A stretch of DNA of 64,000 nucleotides from assembly GCA_001599815.1 (NCBI GenBank), contig BCIA01000001.1:4158934-4222933 (forward strand), in the 5' to 3' direction. Of the stretch, positions 1 to 12,041 are shown in pieces (within the stretch, counting starts at the first letter, position 1; the number at the start of each line of letters is the position of its first letter). Position numbers and translations under genes: made by a program. The notes beneath the pieces were generated by a model, which saw nothing but the letters and a program-made list of their open reading frames with translations, ran no database searches and had not been told where the DNA came from. The stretch is from Furcasterigmium furcatum. Lineage: Eukaryota > Ascomycota > Sordariomycetes > Glomerellales > Plectosphaerellaceae.

Positions 1-303
1 GACAGGTACACTGTAATATGGCCGCAGGAGGAGAAACGAATGATGACTAAGCCATCTCTTCAGATGTAATGCTTATTGGTCGCCTTGGGGTTCACAGAAG
101 CCTAAGTTGAATCGCGTCTCAGACGGTGACAGCCTTGACGAACTTCACATTCAACCGCGCCATCTCGACATCTCCAAGCCGACCTTGCCTCCCCCATATC
201 TTCTCATTCGAGCCATATAGAGACGATCTTTCATTCTCAACAGACAACCTAGCGACTTCCGAACTGCGGCCGGCGACTCGACTCGACCGACACCCGCCCG
301 ACC
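1..303. other. 5' flank of TAF12
   Basis: No gene seen. The stretch before the TAF12 start at 304 is moderately AT-rich and then C-rich, as expected for a promoter and leader. No clear TATA box was found. Confidence 0.5.
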
Positions 304-2506
304 ATGAACAACCAAGGGCAGCCAGCCCAGCAAGCCCAGGGCCAGCAGGGCCAGGCCAACCCCATGGCTGCCGCTGTGCCTGCTGCTCAACGGCCGAATA
401 TGTATCGTCCCGAGATGATGCGCAACCTGCCTATTCTCAATGACGACGAAAAGACAAAGTACGAGCGCGGCCTCCGGTCGCTGTGGAGTGTCGTAGAGCA
501 ACACCCGGAGGAATCGAATACGCATCAGGAAGCGAAGAAGAAGATCCAGGATTTCACCAAGATGCTGATGGGAAAGCTCCAGGCACGGAGAATCCAGATG
601 CAGCAGCAAGCTCAGGCGCAGGCGCAAGCCCAAGGCCAGGCCCAGGTCCAGGGGCAGGCACAGGCACAGGCACCAGCACAGCAGCCGCCGCAACAGGCAG
701 CTCAGCCGGCACCGCAGCCCGCTCCGGCCCCGACAGTCGCGCAGCCCGTTGCTGCGGCACAGCCTGCTCCCCAAGATACGTCCGCGGCTCAAGCGTCTGT
801 CCAGAAGCCGAGTGGAGGCCCTGCTGCCGCAGGTGACGGCTCCCCGGCTGCGCCCTCCACGGCTTCTGCTGCGACAGCCACGAATCAAACCGCCTCCCAG
901 CAGTCACAGCCAGCTATACCCGCGCACATTCTTCAGCATATCCGCGGCATGACCTTCAACGCCCCTCCGCAGGTGGCCGAAAAGGGGCCGGACGCTGCCG
1001 TGAAGTGGTCGAACGAGATGCGAAATCGATATGTGCGATCCTTGATGCAGATGGAACACTCTAGCTCCCAGCTTCTCAAACTGAACGCCATAATCAAAGA
1101 AAGGCAGGAGAAGGGGAACCCCCTCAATGCTGATGAGCAGAAGCAGTTTCAAATCCGGAAAGACCACAACCAGAAGTCTTACACCGATGCGCAAACCTTC
1201 GTGACCAGCTTCAGGAAGACTCAAGAAATGGGCAAAGGCAATGCTCAGACTGCGGCTGCTGGGGCTCGCCCCCCTTCTCAAAGCAGCGCTGCTCAAGGTG
1301 CAGGTGCAACGACACAACCAGGAGGCCAGGCAAGCCCAACTGCCGGTGGTGGCCAAGGCACGCCTGTTCTCCAGGGAGCACCCGCCACTCAAGAGGCAGC
1401 CAAACCTCAACCAGCCAGTAACTTGAATAGCGCCGCCGTTCCGCAGCAGGCGCGGCAACAACCTCCGGCTCAGCAACAGATTCCTGCGACTTCTGGCGCG
1501 CCACCCCAGGCCAACGTCAACCAAGCAGCTTCGCTTCCACAACAGCAACAGCAACAACAACAACAACCGCAGCAGAACCAACAACCCTTACCTCCCCAAG
1601 TTGCCTCAGCCGCCGCCTCACAAATGCCGACGGCCGGCACGCCGACTCAGCCAGCTGCCCGAGTGCAGACGCCTCAATCTGCGCTTCCGGCTGGCGCGAG
1701 CCAAGCACTCAGCCATTCTGCTGCAGTTTCCCGTGCTAACCAACGGGTCAACTCTCAAGTTGGCGGCATCGCGCCCCAGTCTGGCACAGGTACTCCCACG
1801 CCTGCTGGAGCAGCCCCCGGCCAAGGCGCACCTGGCTCCGGTCCCATGGGCAACGCCCAACAGCATACACAGCCGACTCCCACACCGCAGACCGTGCACA
1901 CGACCCTGCAGTCTAAGCTGCCGATTCCTAAGCATCTTCCAGAGAAAGCCCAGGGTCTTCCCCAACCCGTCAACATGACGGGCGGTGCCGGCGCCGGTCG
2001 CCCTACCTATTCGGGCGGCAGCGGTATCGCGGGCGGCGTGATGGGACAGCCTGCGATGCAGAGGATCCCTGTATTCTCTCAGGAGGCCGAAGGCGACCAC
2101 GTCCTGAGCAAGAAGAAGCTTGACGAGTTGGTCCGCCAGGTCTGTGGCGGAACAGCCGAGGGACAGGACGGCAATCTCCTCAGTCCCGAAGTGGAGGAGG
2201 TGAGTGTCTGCAACCAAACTTTAACGAGGCGAGTGCTAACATTGGCGACAGAACGTCCTGAACCTGGCTGATAGCTTCGTCGATAACGTGCTGAACGCAG
2301 CCTGCCGCAATGCGAAGGAACGAGGCTCCAAGGTACTGGAGATCCGCGACATCCAGCTCGTTCTGGAGCGCACCTACAATATCCGCGTCCCGGGATACTC
2401 GTCGGATGATCTACGCACGGTCCGCAAGGTGCAGCCTGCCCCTGCTTGGATCACGAAGATGAGTGCCATTCAGGCGGCCAAGGTGACTTCTGGTAAGACT
2501 GAGTAG
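304..2506 (+). CDS. TAF12: Transcription initiation factor TFIID subunit 12 (TAF12)
   Basis: Two exons, 304-2199 and 2252-2506, give 716 aa. The 52-bp intron starts GTGAGT, has branch point GCTAAC and ends CAG; it falls on a codon boundary inside the histone-fold domain. Residues about 600-700 form the TAF12 histone fold: it begins LSKKKLDELVRQV, and exon 2 continues the helices through VLEIRDIQLVLERTYNIRV. TAF12 pairs with TAF4 in TFIID and with Ada1 in SAGA, in the nucleus. The first 590 residues are low-complexity Gln/Ala/Pro with poly-Q near 1545-1575, which is long but usual for filamentous fungi. An acidic to basic helix near residues 35-100 precedes it. The frame stays open for 67 codons after the TAG stop (see findings). 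Spt7, another SAGA subunit, lies 56 kb away. Identification is strong from the histone fold. Confidence 0.93.
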
Positions 2507-5500
2507 GAACAGTCTCGGCCGATTAAGAAACCTAGGGCGCTGCGTTCTGGCCGAAAAGGCCCTGCCAAGGCAGGAGCAGCTCAGCATGGGACTACCCAGG
2601 AAAACAAGACATCTCAGTCGAAGGCGACGGTTCAGCTGCTCCCACCCGAAGCGGCGACGCAGGCGCAGCCTCAGCAAGCCGGCCTATGCGGCGATCAAGC
2701 ACGAGTGTAGTTCTCCACTTATGGAGGACCCAGAACGGCGCAACGCTTGTATTTTTGACGACACCTGAGCAAAGGACTTGGTGTGGATGGGGGCGTTCAG
2801 GGCCAGAATGGAACAGGGACTCGGCTTGGTATCATATACCCTATGCAGCAGGTGGAAATCAAGTCTTTATGATGGAAGATGGTAGAAACGAGCCCTGATG
2901 CCATCGAATCCATGCTGACTCACCTCACAAGGTGACAATCCATGCTGGGGCTACTGCACAGATTCCCGTCGTGACGTTGCCCAAAGGCGGCACCTGCATA
3001 TCGGCTGAGCCTCCCGCATGCCGTTGCCCAACCTGAGTGAGGTACATGTGCGTTTTTGAAACGGCGAGAAGTGATCGTCCTCGTCGGCCTGGCCCCGGGG
3101 CGATCACGCGACCCCATCCCATCCCATGCTGGTGGTGAATTGTGATGTTCCTAGGGCCGTGAACATCCAATGGTGAAAATGAGCGGAGTGCAATGGCGGC
3201 ATTGGTGTTTTCGGTGCTTGCTGGTGACATGGATGGAACAATCTTGCTTCCATGGTTGAACTGAGGGGCCTACCTACGTTGAAGGAAGGAGTGGCTTTCC
3301 TTCCATCGGCTCCATCGCTCCTGCCCGGCCAGGCCAGGCAACATATTGAATCCCGTGTGTCATGGAGCCTGGAAGAGTCACAGGCCGAAAACATCTGACT
3401 GAAGACAGAATTTAAAACTCCCGTCCTTCACCTTTCCCACTCGTCCCGTCCCGTCCCACGACAGCCAGCCTGGCAGACAAATCCGGCGCCACCACCGCCA
3501 TATCACCAAGCTTTCCTCGGCCTTGCTGATCTCTCGCGCCCCTCCGCTAATCAGTCCGTTGGGCTCGCTGCGGCCCTACCGTGTCAACGTGTGCCACCCT
3601 TGTCTTCCGGGAGCCATCGTTGCTCCTCCGGTCTTTTCGCGCTTTCGCGCATCATGCAGTTAAGTGGCTGGAGTCGTCATGTACCTTGCATTGACCCGTT
3701 GCTTAGCTTTGTGCACTCTTCAGCCTAGGGCCTCCGGCGCGGCAGGGCAGGACTCCCATACTAGGTTGATGGAATATCGAGGACATCGTCATGGTTCCCG
3801 CCAGCGCGAGAGGAACTCGATCATGTCACCGGCTTCTCGCGGGCGAAAGCTAGGGCGTGCTCCTCCCGCGGTACCCGTCGGGCTGGCGCCAAGCACCCGA
3901 TATTACAACGCGCGCGCAAAGATGGCATCGCGAAATGTATGCTGTCCCGCGGCGAACGCTCAGCGGCGACACGCCTTTGCGCATATTTTCCCCTGCCCGC
4001 TCCCAAACCCTGGTGTGCCGCAAGCGCCGGCCGATGAGGGGCAAGTGGACGACCGCGCATCCGCAATTGCGCAGGAGGCGCTGCAGCAAGGAGGCAGGAA
4101 ACGCAGGCTGTGTGCCTCTGGATGCTCAATTTTTTTTCCGCCATCGCTCAAATTGCGGCCGGAAAGTCGTGGAGCATTGATGCCCAACTCTATGTTCGGG
4201 ATGCCGCTCAGCCAACCCATCCGGGCCTCCGCTGACGAGGAGCTGGGCTTGCGCAACCAAACTCGCTCACCGATGGGCCGACTCTTGGGAGGCAGGATCG
4301 CAAGATTGGCTGGCTGGGCCGAACACACAGGCCTGAAGCTCAAAAGCACGGGGACGACGAGACAGACAGCGCACACCACGGCTGCTGGATGACTCTTATT
4401 ATGTCCCCGTCGCTCACCCTCTGCTTCCTTTTCTTCCTTTCTTTTCTGCCACATTCGCCCAAAGACCCGTGTCGATCTGTCTTTGGTCGAGTCGTCCCCC
4501 TTCCCTTATTATTATTACTGCGCCGCCACTACCGGACCTGAGCATAAAGGAGACGACCCCTGGGAGCATGATCTGCTTGGTCCCCTTCTATATTTGACAA
4601 TTGCATAAGAGTCTCGACTGTACTGCCCGGTTGCCTCGGGTCCGCCAGCGAAACACCGATAGACTCCGGCGCCCAAGTCAAGTCCACGAGCACTGTCCCA
4701 GGAGCGGCCTGTCAGCTTGCTGTTGTCTTCTTTGAAACGCCAGCACATACGTGCCAATTCGGGGACCCTGGACTCCGCACCCGTACGTAGCGGCACGTCC
4801 CACGCCGAACCCACGACATCGTGCAGCAGGTCCGCAGCATCAACAAGGCCCAGCAGGAATAAGCACAGTCGCTGTAATCCACCGCCGGCAAGCCACTGAG
4901 CTGTTGCCGCTGTCACAGGCTCCCAGAATATTCCTTCCTTACCAACAAGGATCTCCTTGCATTCTCTTGTTTGGCCAGGATTCTCTCTCCTTCCTCGCCG
5001 CCCCCTTCTGTCGATTACCACTCGCCCTCTACACTTAACAAGCAAGCACCCTCGCCCTCCTCACTGCGCGCGCCCCGGAGACCAGACTCCTTCTGGCCGT
5101 GAACCTCCTGCTTCGCGGGCGCTCCTCTCCCTGCTCGTGGTTCTTCGGGCCAAGGCACATCGACGGCTGTATCAGCAGCGCTCTCCCGTCATTTGGGGGC
5201 TATTCGCCATTGGCAGACACACTCACCTGCAGTCGGCTCCCGCTCCCTTCTTCCCGAAACAGAACACGCAGACAAAAAGAAGGGCCGTCCCGACTCGGGT
5301 CTCAAGCTGCGCACAAAGCACTTCGCCGCCGACCGCGAATTTCCTGCAGCTTTTTTTCGCCCTCTTCAACCACCATTGGCACCTCGCTCCTCTTTGTCTC
5401 GTGAGGTGAGCATTGGCCTCACCGAGCTTTCGAAGACTGCCCGGGCTCCCACTACCTTCTCCTGCCGCGCCCTGGATCGCAGCTCCCGCTCCCCCGACTC

Positions 5501-6050
5501 TTGACAGTTTATCATGATCACCAATAGCCGCTACCGCATAGCCACTTCTCCAAGCCGGAGGTTTCTACTCTGGGTGTTGACACCCTAGCGGCCTGCTTCT
5601 TCTTTCGCCTGCCTCACACTGCTCTCCTCTCCCCTCGAGAGGTCACCAAATCGCGCACTCATCCACGTCATAATCGTCAGCCAGCCAGCGCAGCAGACAC
5701 ACAAACTGACGTGCGTAGCACGGCACATCGGGGACGCACCTCCTCCCGGACGTTTATCGCTGGTGGGACCTGCGAGGAGTCACACAAGTCGTCCTCCCCT
5801 CCCCCGCCAATCCCCTACCCCACACTCAGCTATCACAAGCAAGACGGAATTAGAGAAAAAGGAAAGAAGCCATATCGCCATCGCTGGCGGAGGCTCGATA
5901 AGCTAGGATATTCGGACTCCGTACCCGGATAGGATTGGCGCCTCACTATACGATTATCACGACCACACCAAGCACTACTATACGTTTTCCACGATCATCG
6001 GCACGAGACCCGCCCGATCGAATACCGCCCGCAACGAGCGGCACCTCGCC
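2507..6050. other. 3.5-kb intergenic region
   Basis: No gene could be supported. The first 204 bases continue the TAF12 frame after its stop. Around 3430-3460 there is a short run of GTCCC repeats. From about 4400 to 5900 the + strand is pyrimidine-rich, as in long fungal promoters and leaders, and probably serves the gene starting at 6051. A 242-codon open frame at 3664-4392 begins with GTG, has no recognisable protein features and overlaps long frames on the other strand. Confidence 0.5.
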
Positions 6051-7406
6051 ATGTCGACAAAGAGCAGTAGGCCTACGACGCCAAGCCTCAAGCTTTCCGC
6101 CATGGCCGGCGGAGGCGGGCCATCTCATCCCGGCCCGGTCGGGGCCGCCATGATGGACCCGGCCTCACCGCCTCAAACCCCGACCTCCGTCTCCCCTCTC
6201 CTCAACCACAGCCACTCCAGTGCGGCCATAGGGCAATTTCAGTTGTATCAGAACTTTGCCAGGCCGGCCCTTCGCCAAGGTTCGAACATTCGACCGGTGG
6301 GACACGGGCATCAATTCAGCTACAGCCGCGGGCCTCATGTCAACCGGTTCGCCCAGTTGTCCCCGCAGAGCAGCTCTGAGGACGAGGATGACGTCGAGCA
6401 AGAATCTGAAACCGACTCCGAGTCGACACGTTCTCGGATCCCGCGGTCACTTGACGAAGACGAGGAGGAAGACGACGACGAGGAAGAGAGCGAGGACGAA
6501 ACTCCTCCCCGCGTCAATCCTCGTCCATACCGCGCCCCAGTCGTCGACTCGTCTTCGGAGGAGGATGACGATGACGACGATGACGAATCCGAATCTTCGG
6601 ACGATGAAGAAGAATTGGGAGCTCCGGAACCGCCCAGTCGATTTCGACCTGCAAGCGTTGTTGATAGCACCCGGGACGCACCCGTCGCAAGCTTTGTCCT
6701 GGAAGAAATGTCGGACTATGACCCGATGAACGACAACCGCTCCGATATCATGCAACCCACTGGCATCGAATCTCCCAACTCTCAGCGCGCGCGCTCCCTG
6801 TCACACGGCGCTAGCAGTGACTCGGATAGCCAGGGTCATCAGGACTCCCCTCCTGTCCAAATCCATCTAACACACCTTACGCATCGCCCGCGCCATCCGG
6901 CGCCTCACCCCGACGACCCGGACATGGACCACCTTCCAGAGCTGGGTCGGGGCATGTCGAATCTCAACTGCACACCAGAAGCCGAAGATGACGAAGATGA
7001 GTATGACGAGGATGCGGAAACAGCTGCATTCGCAGCCGCACAGCGCGAGATTCGCATGCGCAAACGCCGCTCCCATGGATCCTCCATTGGCAAGCGAACA
7101 CACTCGGAACGCTCCGACTCTGACGGGGAGAAGGACTGGACTCCGCTCGGCGATGATGTTGACGTGCTTGGCGGCAGCGCCCGCCGACTGAGGCGGCGTG
7201 TGGGAGACCGGCGCAGCTTGCTGACGTTCCAGGACCCACCTCCTGAGCGTATCGAAGAGCTTGAAGAGCCCGATAGCTGCGCTGAAGATGGCTGGCGGAA
7301 TGCCATGGGCGTCACGAGGGGGTCCGGGAGCATGTTCGGAGAAGGCGATGCCCTCAGGGAGCTTCCCTACTGGGATCTGGAGATCATGGAAGTTGACGAC
7401 GAGTGA
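6051..7406 (+). CDS. Conserved fungal acidic protein of unknown function
   Basis: Single-exon frame of 451 aa from ATG 6051. I do not recognise a catalytic domain. Residues 1-60 are Ser/Pro/Thr-rich. Residues about 100-205 consist of alternating Asp/Glu/Ser runs that are probably disordered, with many casein-kinase-2-like acidic serine sites. A basic stretch near residue 335 (RMRKRRS) and one near 380 (ARRLRRRVGDRR) look like nuclear-localisation signals. The C-terminus ends in an acidic tail (DLEIMEVDDE). The composition suggests a nuclear or chromatin-associated protein, but this is inference only. It lies downstream of a 3.5-kb gene-free region whose pyrimidine-rich end could hold a long leader. 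Confidence 0.8.
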   Translation: MSTKSSRPTTPSLKLSAMAGGGGPSHPGPVGAAMMDPASPPQTPTSVSPLLNHSHSSAAIGQFQLYQNFARPALRQGSNIRPVGHGHQFSYSRGPHVNRFAQLSPQSSSEDEDDVEQESETDSESTRSRIPRSLDEDEEEDDDEEESEDETPPRVNPRPYRAPVVDSSSEEDDDDDDDESESSDDEEELGAPEPPSRFRPASVVDSTRDAPVASFVLEEMSDYDPMNDNRSDIMQPTGIESPNSQRARSLSHGASSDSDSQGHQDSPPVQIHLTHLTHRPRHPAPHPDDPDMDHLPELGRGMSNLNCTPEAEDDEDEYDEDAETAAFAAAQREIRMRKRRSHGSSIGKRTHSERSDSDGEKDWTPLGDDVDVLGGSARRLRRRVGDRRSLLTFQDPPPERIEELEEPDSCAEDGWRNAMGVTRGSGSMFGEGDALRELPYWDLEIMEVDDE

Positions 7407-8085
7407 GGGAGATACGAATGACGTTGATGACGACGACCGCAACGACATCTCATGACGGACGGCAACATTAAAAGGACGGCAAGCAATGATCTGATGACGG
7501 ATAGAGGGTGGCACATCCGGGTGCCATTTTACCTCCCTCGTCGAGCGCTTCTTTTCGTGGGCGGTCGTCAATCGCGGCTCGCCTGGCGGAGTAGTATTAT
7601 TCGATTCTTGATACCTCAACGATAGACTTTGGAAGCGGACCGGATCGGCATGGAAAAAGGAGGACTCTTGGGGCATTTGCATGGATGGCTTGGCTTTTGT
7701 TTGATAGAGCGTTGCACGGAGGGGCTTCACCGCTCTAATGATAATGTGACATGTTGACTGAGTGACTCGGGAGAGAAATTATCGATTGTGAATGGGAAAT
7801 AATATAGATGTGATGCCTTGAGAGGAGACCACAGTCGAGAACGAAGGGCCAGGGTGAAGAGTCCAGAGAGATTCAGGGGCTGCTTACATAAAGCATGACC
7901 CCTCCATCTCTCGACGAAGCTGTAGTGGGGTCCAATGCTTCGCGGTTGTTTACACGATCAACAACCACAGTCTGCACGCATCGAGCCGCCCAGGGGCCGA
8001 AACCTACAAATCACGGGCTCTCAGTTTCATTGAGGAACAATTCGGACCCTATTTCCATACGACAGGTCTAGAAGCAGCGACAAAC
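7407..8085. other. Intergenic region between the acidic protein and SPC34
   Basis: No gene seen. It carries the 3' flank of the upstream gene and the promoter of the SPC34 gene; both genes are on the + strand. An antisense open frame reaches into it from the acidic gene and shows no protein features. Confidence 0.5.
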
Positions 8086-8909
8086 ATGTCCCTGCTCAAC
8101 GCGCACCTCGAGCAGATCGCGCTCTGCTGCCAGGGCATCGACTCTCTGCCGTCAGTACCTCTCAAGGACCCGGAAGTATGGAAAGTCTTGCTAACAGCTC
8201 ACCCAGATTCCCACCGCCGAAGATCTTCACCAATGCCCTCCTCTACAACGACGACATCACGTCTCTGATCCGCGACACCGAGCCCCACGAACGCGCTCTC
8301 TTCTCCGTCCCCCCTCCGCCGCCGCCTTCGACTACACCACAGAGCCAGGACCCCAAGCTCTCGTCATCCGATCGGCGAAAGACAGTGTTTGCGGTCTCAT
8401 CCGGCGAGGTGACTACCTCCGGCGGACCTAGGCCGGGTGCCAGGAGAAACACGGCAGTCGCCGCTGTACTGGGCGGGGAGCTGCATGGCCAGCTCTCGGG
8501 ACGGAGGCAATATGGGAGCGGCGAGGGCGCAAAAGGCGAGGTCGATGTCGAGGTGCTGCTAAAGGGCGCTGAGAAGCTGTGCGGGGTGTACGCCCTCCCC
8601 GGAGCAACGGAGAGGATCGCTGCGCTGAGGAGCCGGTGGGCGAGGAACGGGGGAACGGTGGCGTACTATGAAGCTCGGGTGGCAGAGCTGACGGAGGGTG
8701 TGGAGCGGAACCGGGGACACTGGCAGGATGACCATGACGACGAGGATGAGGATGATGAGGAGCAGCAGGGCGGGGATGAGGACATCATGAGGGAAGAGGA
8801 TCTCAGGGCCGAGGAAGAGGAGGTGAGAGAGCTGGATCGGAAGAAGAGGGAGCTGCAGCAGCGCTTAAAAGGGATGGACAAGGACCTGGGCGGGCTGCTG
8901 AGGATGTAG
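8086..8909 (+). CDS. SPC34: DASH complex subunit Spc34
   Basis: Exons 8086-8150 and 8207-8909 encode 255 aa. The 56-bp intron has donor GTCAGT, branch GCTAAC and acceptor CAG, and joins GIDSLP to FPPPKIFTNALL. That join restores the Spc34 N-terminal signature: a short helix with paired cysteines, then PFPPPKIFTNALL, ITSLIRDTEPHERALF. Spc34 belongs to the ten-subunit DASH/Dam1 ring that couples kinetochores to spindle microtubules, and it is an Aurora/Ipl1 target in yeast. The middle is Pro/Ser-rich. The last 50 residues are an acidic segment followed by a heptad-like helix (EEEVRELDRKKRELQQRL) fitting the family's coiled-coil C-terminus. It converges on the DsbA-like gene with only 124 bp between stops. 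Confidence 0.92.
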
Positions 8910-9033
8910 CCTCGGCGTGGTACGTATGAGTTCACGAATGATACCCCCTTCCTTCACATGCGTCACGAACTTTTCAGGACGAATGCTATGCCATGCTCAA
9001 GCTACCTCATCTCATGCTGCGCCCGGTCTACAT

Positions 9034-9819
9034 CTACGCGTTGCCCTCCTTGATTGCGATGATCTGCGCGAGGAACTCGGACGGATCCTGCGCGCCTCCC
9101 ATCTGGTACTTCTCGTCGAAGATGAAATGCGGCACGCCGGAGACGCCCAGCGCATTCGCCTGCCCGACCTCCCTGTCGACCTCCGGGCCGCCCTTGCCCT
9201 CGGCCAACCACGCCTTGGTCTCGGCGGCATCCAGGCCGCCCTTGGCAGCGGCGGCGATGAGCATCTCGTGCGAGGTGATGTCGCCGCCCTCCTCAAAGTA
9301 CGACCGCATGATCTCCTTGACGACGGCGCTCTGCAGGCCCTCCTTGCCGGCGGCGTCCTCCTTGGCCTTGGCGAGCTGGATGACGCGGTGGGAGTCGCGG
9401 GTGTTGCCGATCCTGCCGCTGAAGCTGAAGTTGATGCCCTCCATGGTGCCGATCTGGCGCAGGCGGGCCTCGATGGCCTCAACGCGGTCGGCGCCGAACT
9501 TCTGGGCCGCGCGCTCCGACCAGGGGATGCCCTTGGCCGGGGACGTGGGGTCCAGGTAGAAGGGCGCCCAGGTGACAGTGAAGGTGTCGTCGGTGCCGCC
9601 GGGGTAGGTCATCTTGTAGAGGGAGATGGCCTTGTCGAGGCGCAGCTTGCCGATGTAGCACTGGCTGGGTCAGAGGGGAGCTGGGTCTGTGATTTATGGG
9701 GAGGTGCAGTGGCAAGGGGGTGAGAGAACGAGTGAGGGATGGATACTGGGTGTAAGTGACGGCGAACATACCCAGGGACAGACATTGTCCGAGATGATCC
9801 TGATGTTGAAGTTGGTCAT
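9034..9819 (-). CDS. DsbA-family (FrnE-like) thioredoxin-fold oxidoreductase
   Basis: Exons 9772-9819 and 9034-9660 encode 224 aa. The 111-bp intron (GTATG...CAG) lies between W16 and C17 of the active-site motif, so splicing is needed to make C14-P-W-C17. The N-terminus (MTNFNIRIISDNVCPWC, then YIGKLRLDKA) is the first strand and helix of a DsbA-type thioredoxin fold. The C-terminal GVSGVPHFIFDEKYQMGGAQ is the cis-proline region and last helix of the FrnE/DsbA group. No signal peptide is present, so a cytosolic role is likely. FrnE-like proteins act in disulfide redox chemistry, and some are linked to polyketide pathways or stress. The substrate is unknown, and no biosynthetic cluster surrounds it here. 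Confidence 0.88.
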
Positions 9820-10506
9820 CTTGACTTGCAGCGTGTCGGTAGAATATTCAATATGTGCCAGAAAGATGTTCTCAGTGCCGGACTATGTGATTTCATAAAA
9901 GCATCTCTCTTGAGGCCCATGCCGGGGCCGGAAGCAGTTATAGAAGCGTCGGCCGCTGGTGCGGCGGACATTTGTAAGCAGCGCGCGGCTGTTTGTGCCG
10001 GCGGAGTTTTGCACTTGTTTGCCCCCATCGGCCGAAAGACTCACCGGGTCGATCCACAACGCCGGCTTGCTCCGCCGTGTGGTACCCCGTCCGTCGTTTC
10101 AAGGAAGCCGAGGGGCATGAACCGCGGCCGGGATGTAGTGGAGTTGAAACGCACTGGTCATTCCAGCGAGATGGGGGTACGCAGTCTTGATGTGCATCGT
10201 TTGACCTCGAATAGGGGACCTTCACGAACTTCCGTTTCAATCCAAGGGACAGCGAAACACTAGGTTATGCCGTGGGAACACGGCTTCGGAGAGCCATAAG
10301 TCAGATTGGGTATCAAACGCTGTCTAATGCAACAATCCCTTCCAAACTCCAGTATGCAACCCAGCGCCTTCCAAAATCCTGGCCCATTCCCAAGATCATG
10401 GGATAAGTTTGATATGTCTCATGACTGGAGATGTACCTCTCCTTTGACCAAGACATGTAGATGTGCCAGTCAAATCAGTTGCCCCGTGGCGAACTTCCGA
10501 CAGGCC
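9820..10506. other. Intergenic region between the DsbA-like and RING genes
   Basis: No gene seen. It holds the promoter of the DsbA-like gene and the 3' flank of the RING gene; both are on the minus strand. Open frames here are short, present on both strands and without recognisable motifs. Confidence 0.45.
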
Positions 10507-11622
10507 TCAGAGCCCGTCCTCCCTGCGCCAAGTTGACGGGTAGGTAACATCGCTTGTGATGATATCACTGGTACCCCTGGCGGCGCCTCTGCTCCTCCGT
10601 CTCGTCAACTCGCCGAGTCTGGCCATGCGTCTGTCCACCGGCGGAGCGTGGGGCTGGCGGCGCGCCCGGAGTCCCTTACCAACTTCGGGATACTGGACCG
10701 AGCGGTCCCACGCCTCCAGAGACAGGTGAGGGCTCCTCAGCCATGCCCGGAGCTCGTGCAGGAGCAGCCTGGCATTTTCGCGGCCCACGAAGTCCCGGAT
10801 GAGCTCTTCGGCCTGGCCGGTGCTGCCTTGCATATCGACCGTCTTGAGGATCGCAACGATGTACTCGAGGAGGAACTCGGCGTTGTTGGCCCTTCTAAGG
10901 CGCGTCGGGTCGCTGCTCCCCGAGGTGTTCGTGTTGGGGTTCTCGGCATCGTTCCCGGGGGACAGGAACTCAAAAACCTGGAGCTCGCGACGGAGGAACA
11001 TGCGCGCGCGCGAGACGAGCTCCGGGTCCGTGTTAAAGTGCTGGGGCGTCAGTTCTCGGTAGCGCGAGACGCGGTTGGATCCCACGTGAAGTGAGTAGAG
11101 CTGGTTTCGGTATACGAAGCGTCGTCGAGAGAGAGGTTCGTCAGACCGGCACGCCCTCGGGTTGTGTGCGAGTGGTGGGCTTCGAGGCTCACGATGCGCG
11201 TATCGGCCGTCCGAGTAGCTGTGACTACGCGGAGGATGAGCCCTGACATAACGCGAGGGTTCAAATCGTAGGCGGTTGTACGGTGCCTCATATGACGCTC
11301 GCGGTGCTGTGTTTGGCGCGGAAGCCGGGACATGTGTCTTCCAGTGCTGGCGATCCGGGGAGAAGTCGTAGCGCACGCTCTCGACGACGGAATTGCATAG
11401 CGGGCAGGTCTTTCGCTCGCCGAGCCAGGTCAGGAGGCAGATGTAGTCGAAGTAGCGGTGGCCGCAGGGCTGTGCCTCGCAAGTCTCGGTGATCTCGCTG
11501 AGGCAGATAACGCAGCAGTCCTTCTCGCTCTCGGACGAGACCTGCTGCAGAGTGGTCTGCAGAACGGCGGCCTGAACATCGGGGATATCTGGGGATGCCC
11601 TCGCTCGATTGTCCATGGACAT
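10507..11622 (-). CDS. RING-finger E3 ubiquitin ligase, Topors-like
   Basis: From ATG 11622 the frame gives 371 aa. Residues 37-76 form a RING finger: C37-x2-C40, C53-G-H55, C62, C73-P-L-C76. The position three residues after the histidine, normally cysteine, is Phe (HRYFDYIC), a variant I associate with fungal RING proteins. A basic, Arg/Ser/Pro-rich linker follows. The C-terminal third (FLRRELQVFEFL through RENARLLLHELRAWLRSP to the SLEAWDRSVQYP region) resembles the helical tail of Topors-type ligases. The role would be ubiquitin transfer, probably nuclear. The frame stays open 96 codons further upstream with another ATG at 11844. I prefer 11622 because the upstream part lacks domain character and runs into the promoter shared with SLD2. 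Confidence 0.8.
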   Translation of the reverse strand: MSMDNRARASPDIPDVQAAVLQTTLQQVSSESEKDCCVICLSEITETCEAQPCGHRYFDYICLLTWLGERKTCPLCNSVVESVRYDFSPDRQHWKTHVPASAPNTAPRASYEAPYNRLRFEPSRYVRAHPPRSHSYSDGRYAHREPRSPPLAHNPRACRSDEPLSRRRFVYRNQLYSLHVGSNRVSRYRELTPQHFNTDPELVSRARMFLRRELQVFEFLSPGNDAENPNTNTSGSSDPTRLRRANNAEFLLEYIVAILKTVDMQGSTGQAEELIRDFVGRENARLLLHELRAWLRSPHLSLEAWDRSVQYPEVGKGLRARRQPHAPPVDRRMARLGELTRRRSRGAARGTSDIITSDVTYPSTWRREDGL

Positions 11623-12041
11623 GGTGGACGACCGTGCGAGTTGGTGATCTGGTGCAGAAGTGATGTCGAGGCGAAGTGTTGATGCAGAGGAGAAACAGAT
11701 GCGATTATGCGCCACCTTAAATGACGGAGTGGCGGGGGGGATGATAGCGGGAGGGCGGAGGGAGGAAGGTGCGCTAACGGTTAGCGGGGTCCGGCAATTT
11801 GTGGAGCCTTCCGGCACCCTGGAGAAACGCGCGACAGGGAACATTGGAGACGCGTTTAGTGGATGAGCGAACTTCCATGTTCCCTCCCGTCCCGTCCTGT
11901 CTTCATCCACCCGCGTCCTTCACGCGTTCTCGTCCCACCTCGACAGAACCACCCTAGTCCAGATCTTCCTACGACTAGTAGCGACATCATCCTACTCTGG
12001 CTACCCTTCCGTGTGCCTCAAATCCGTCACCGAGTAATGTT
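11623..12041. other. Divergent promoter, RING gene / SLD2
   Basis: A 419-bp region between two divergent starts. It contains C-rich stretches and no obvious TATA box. The minus-strand frame of the RING gene is open across most of it, so a longer RING protein starting at 11844 cannot be excluded. Confidence 0.45.
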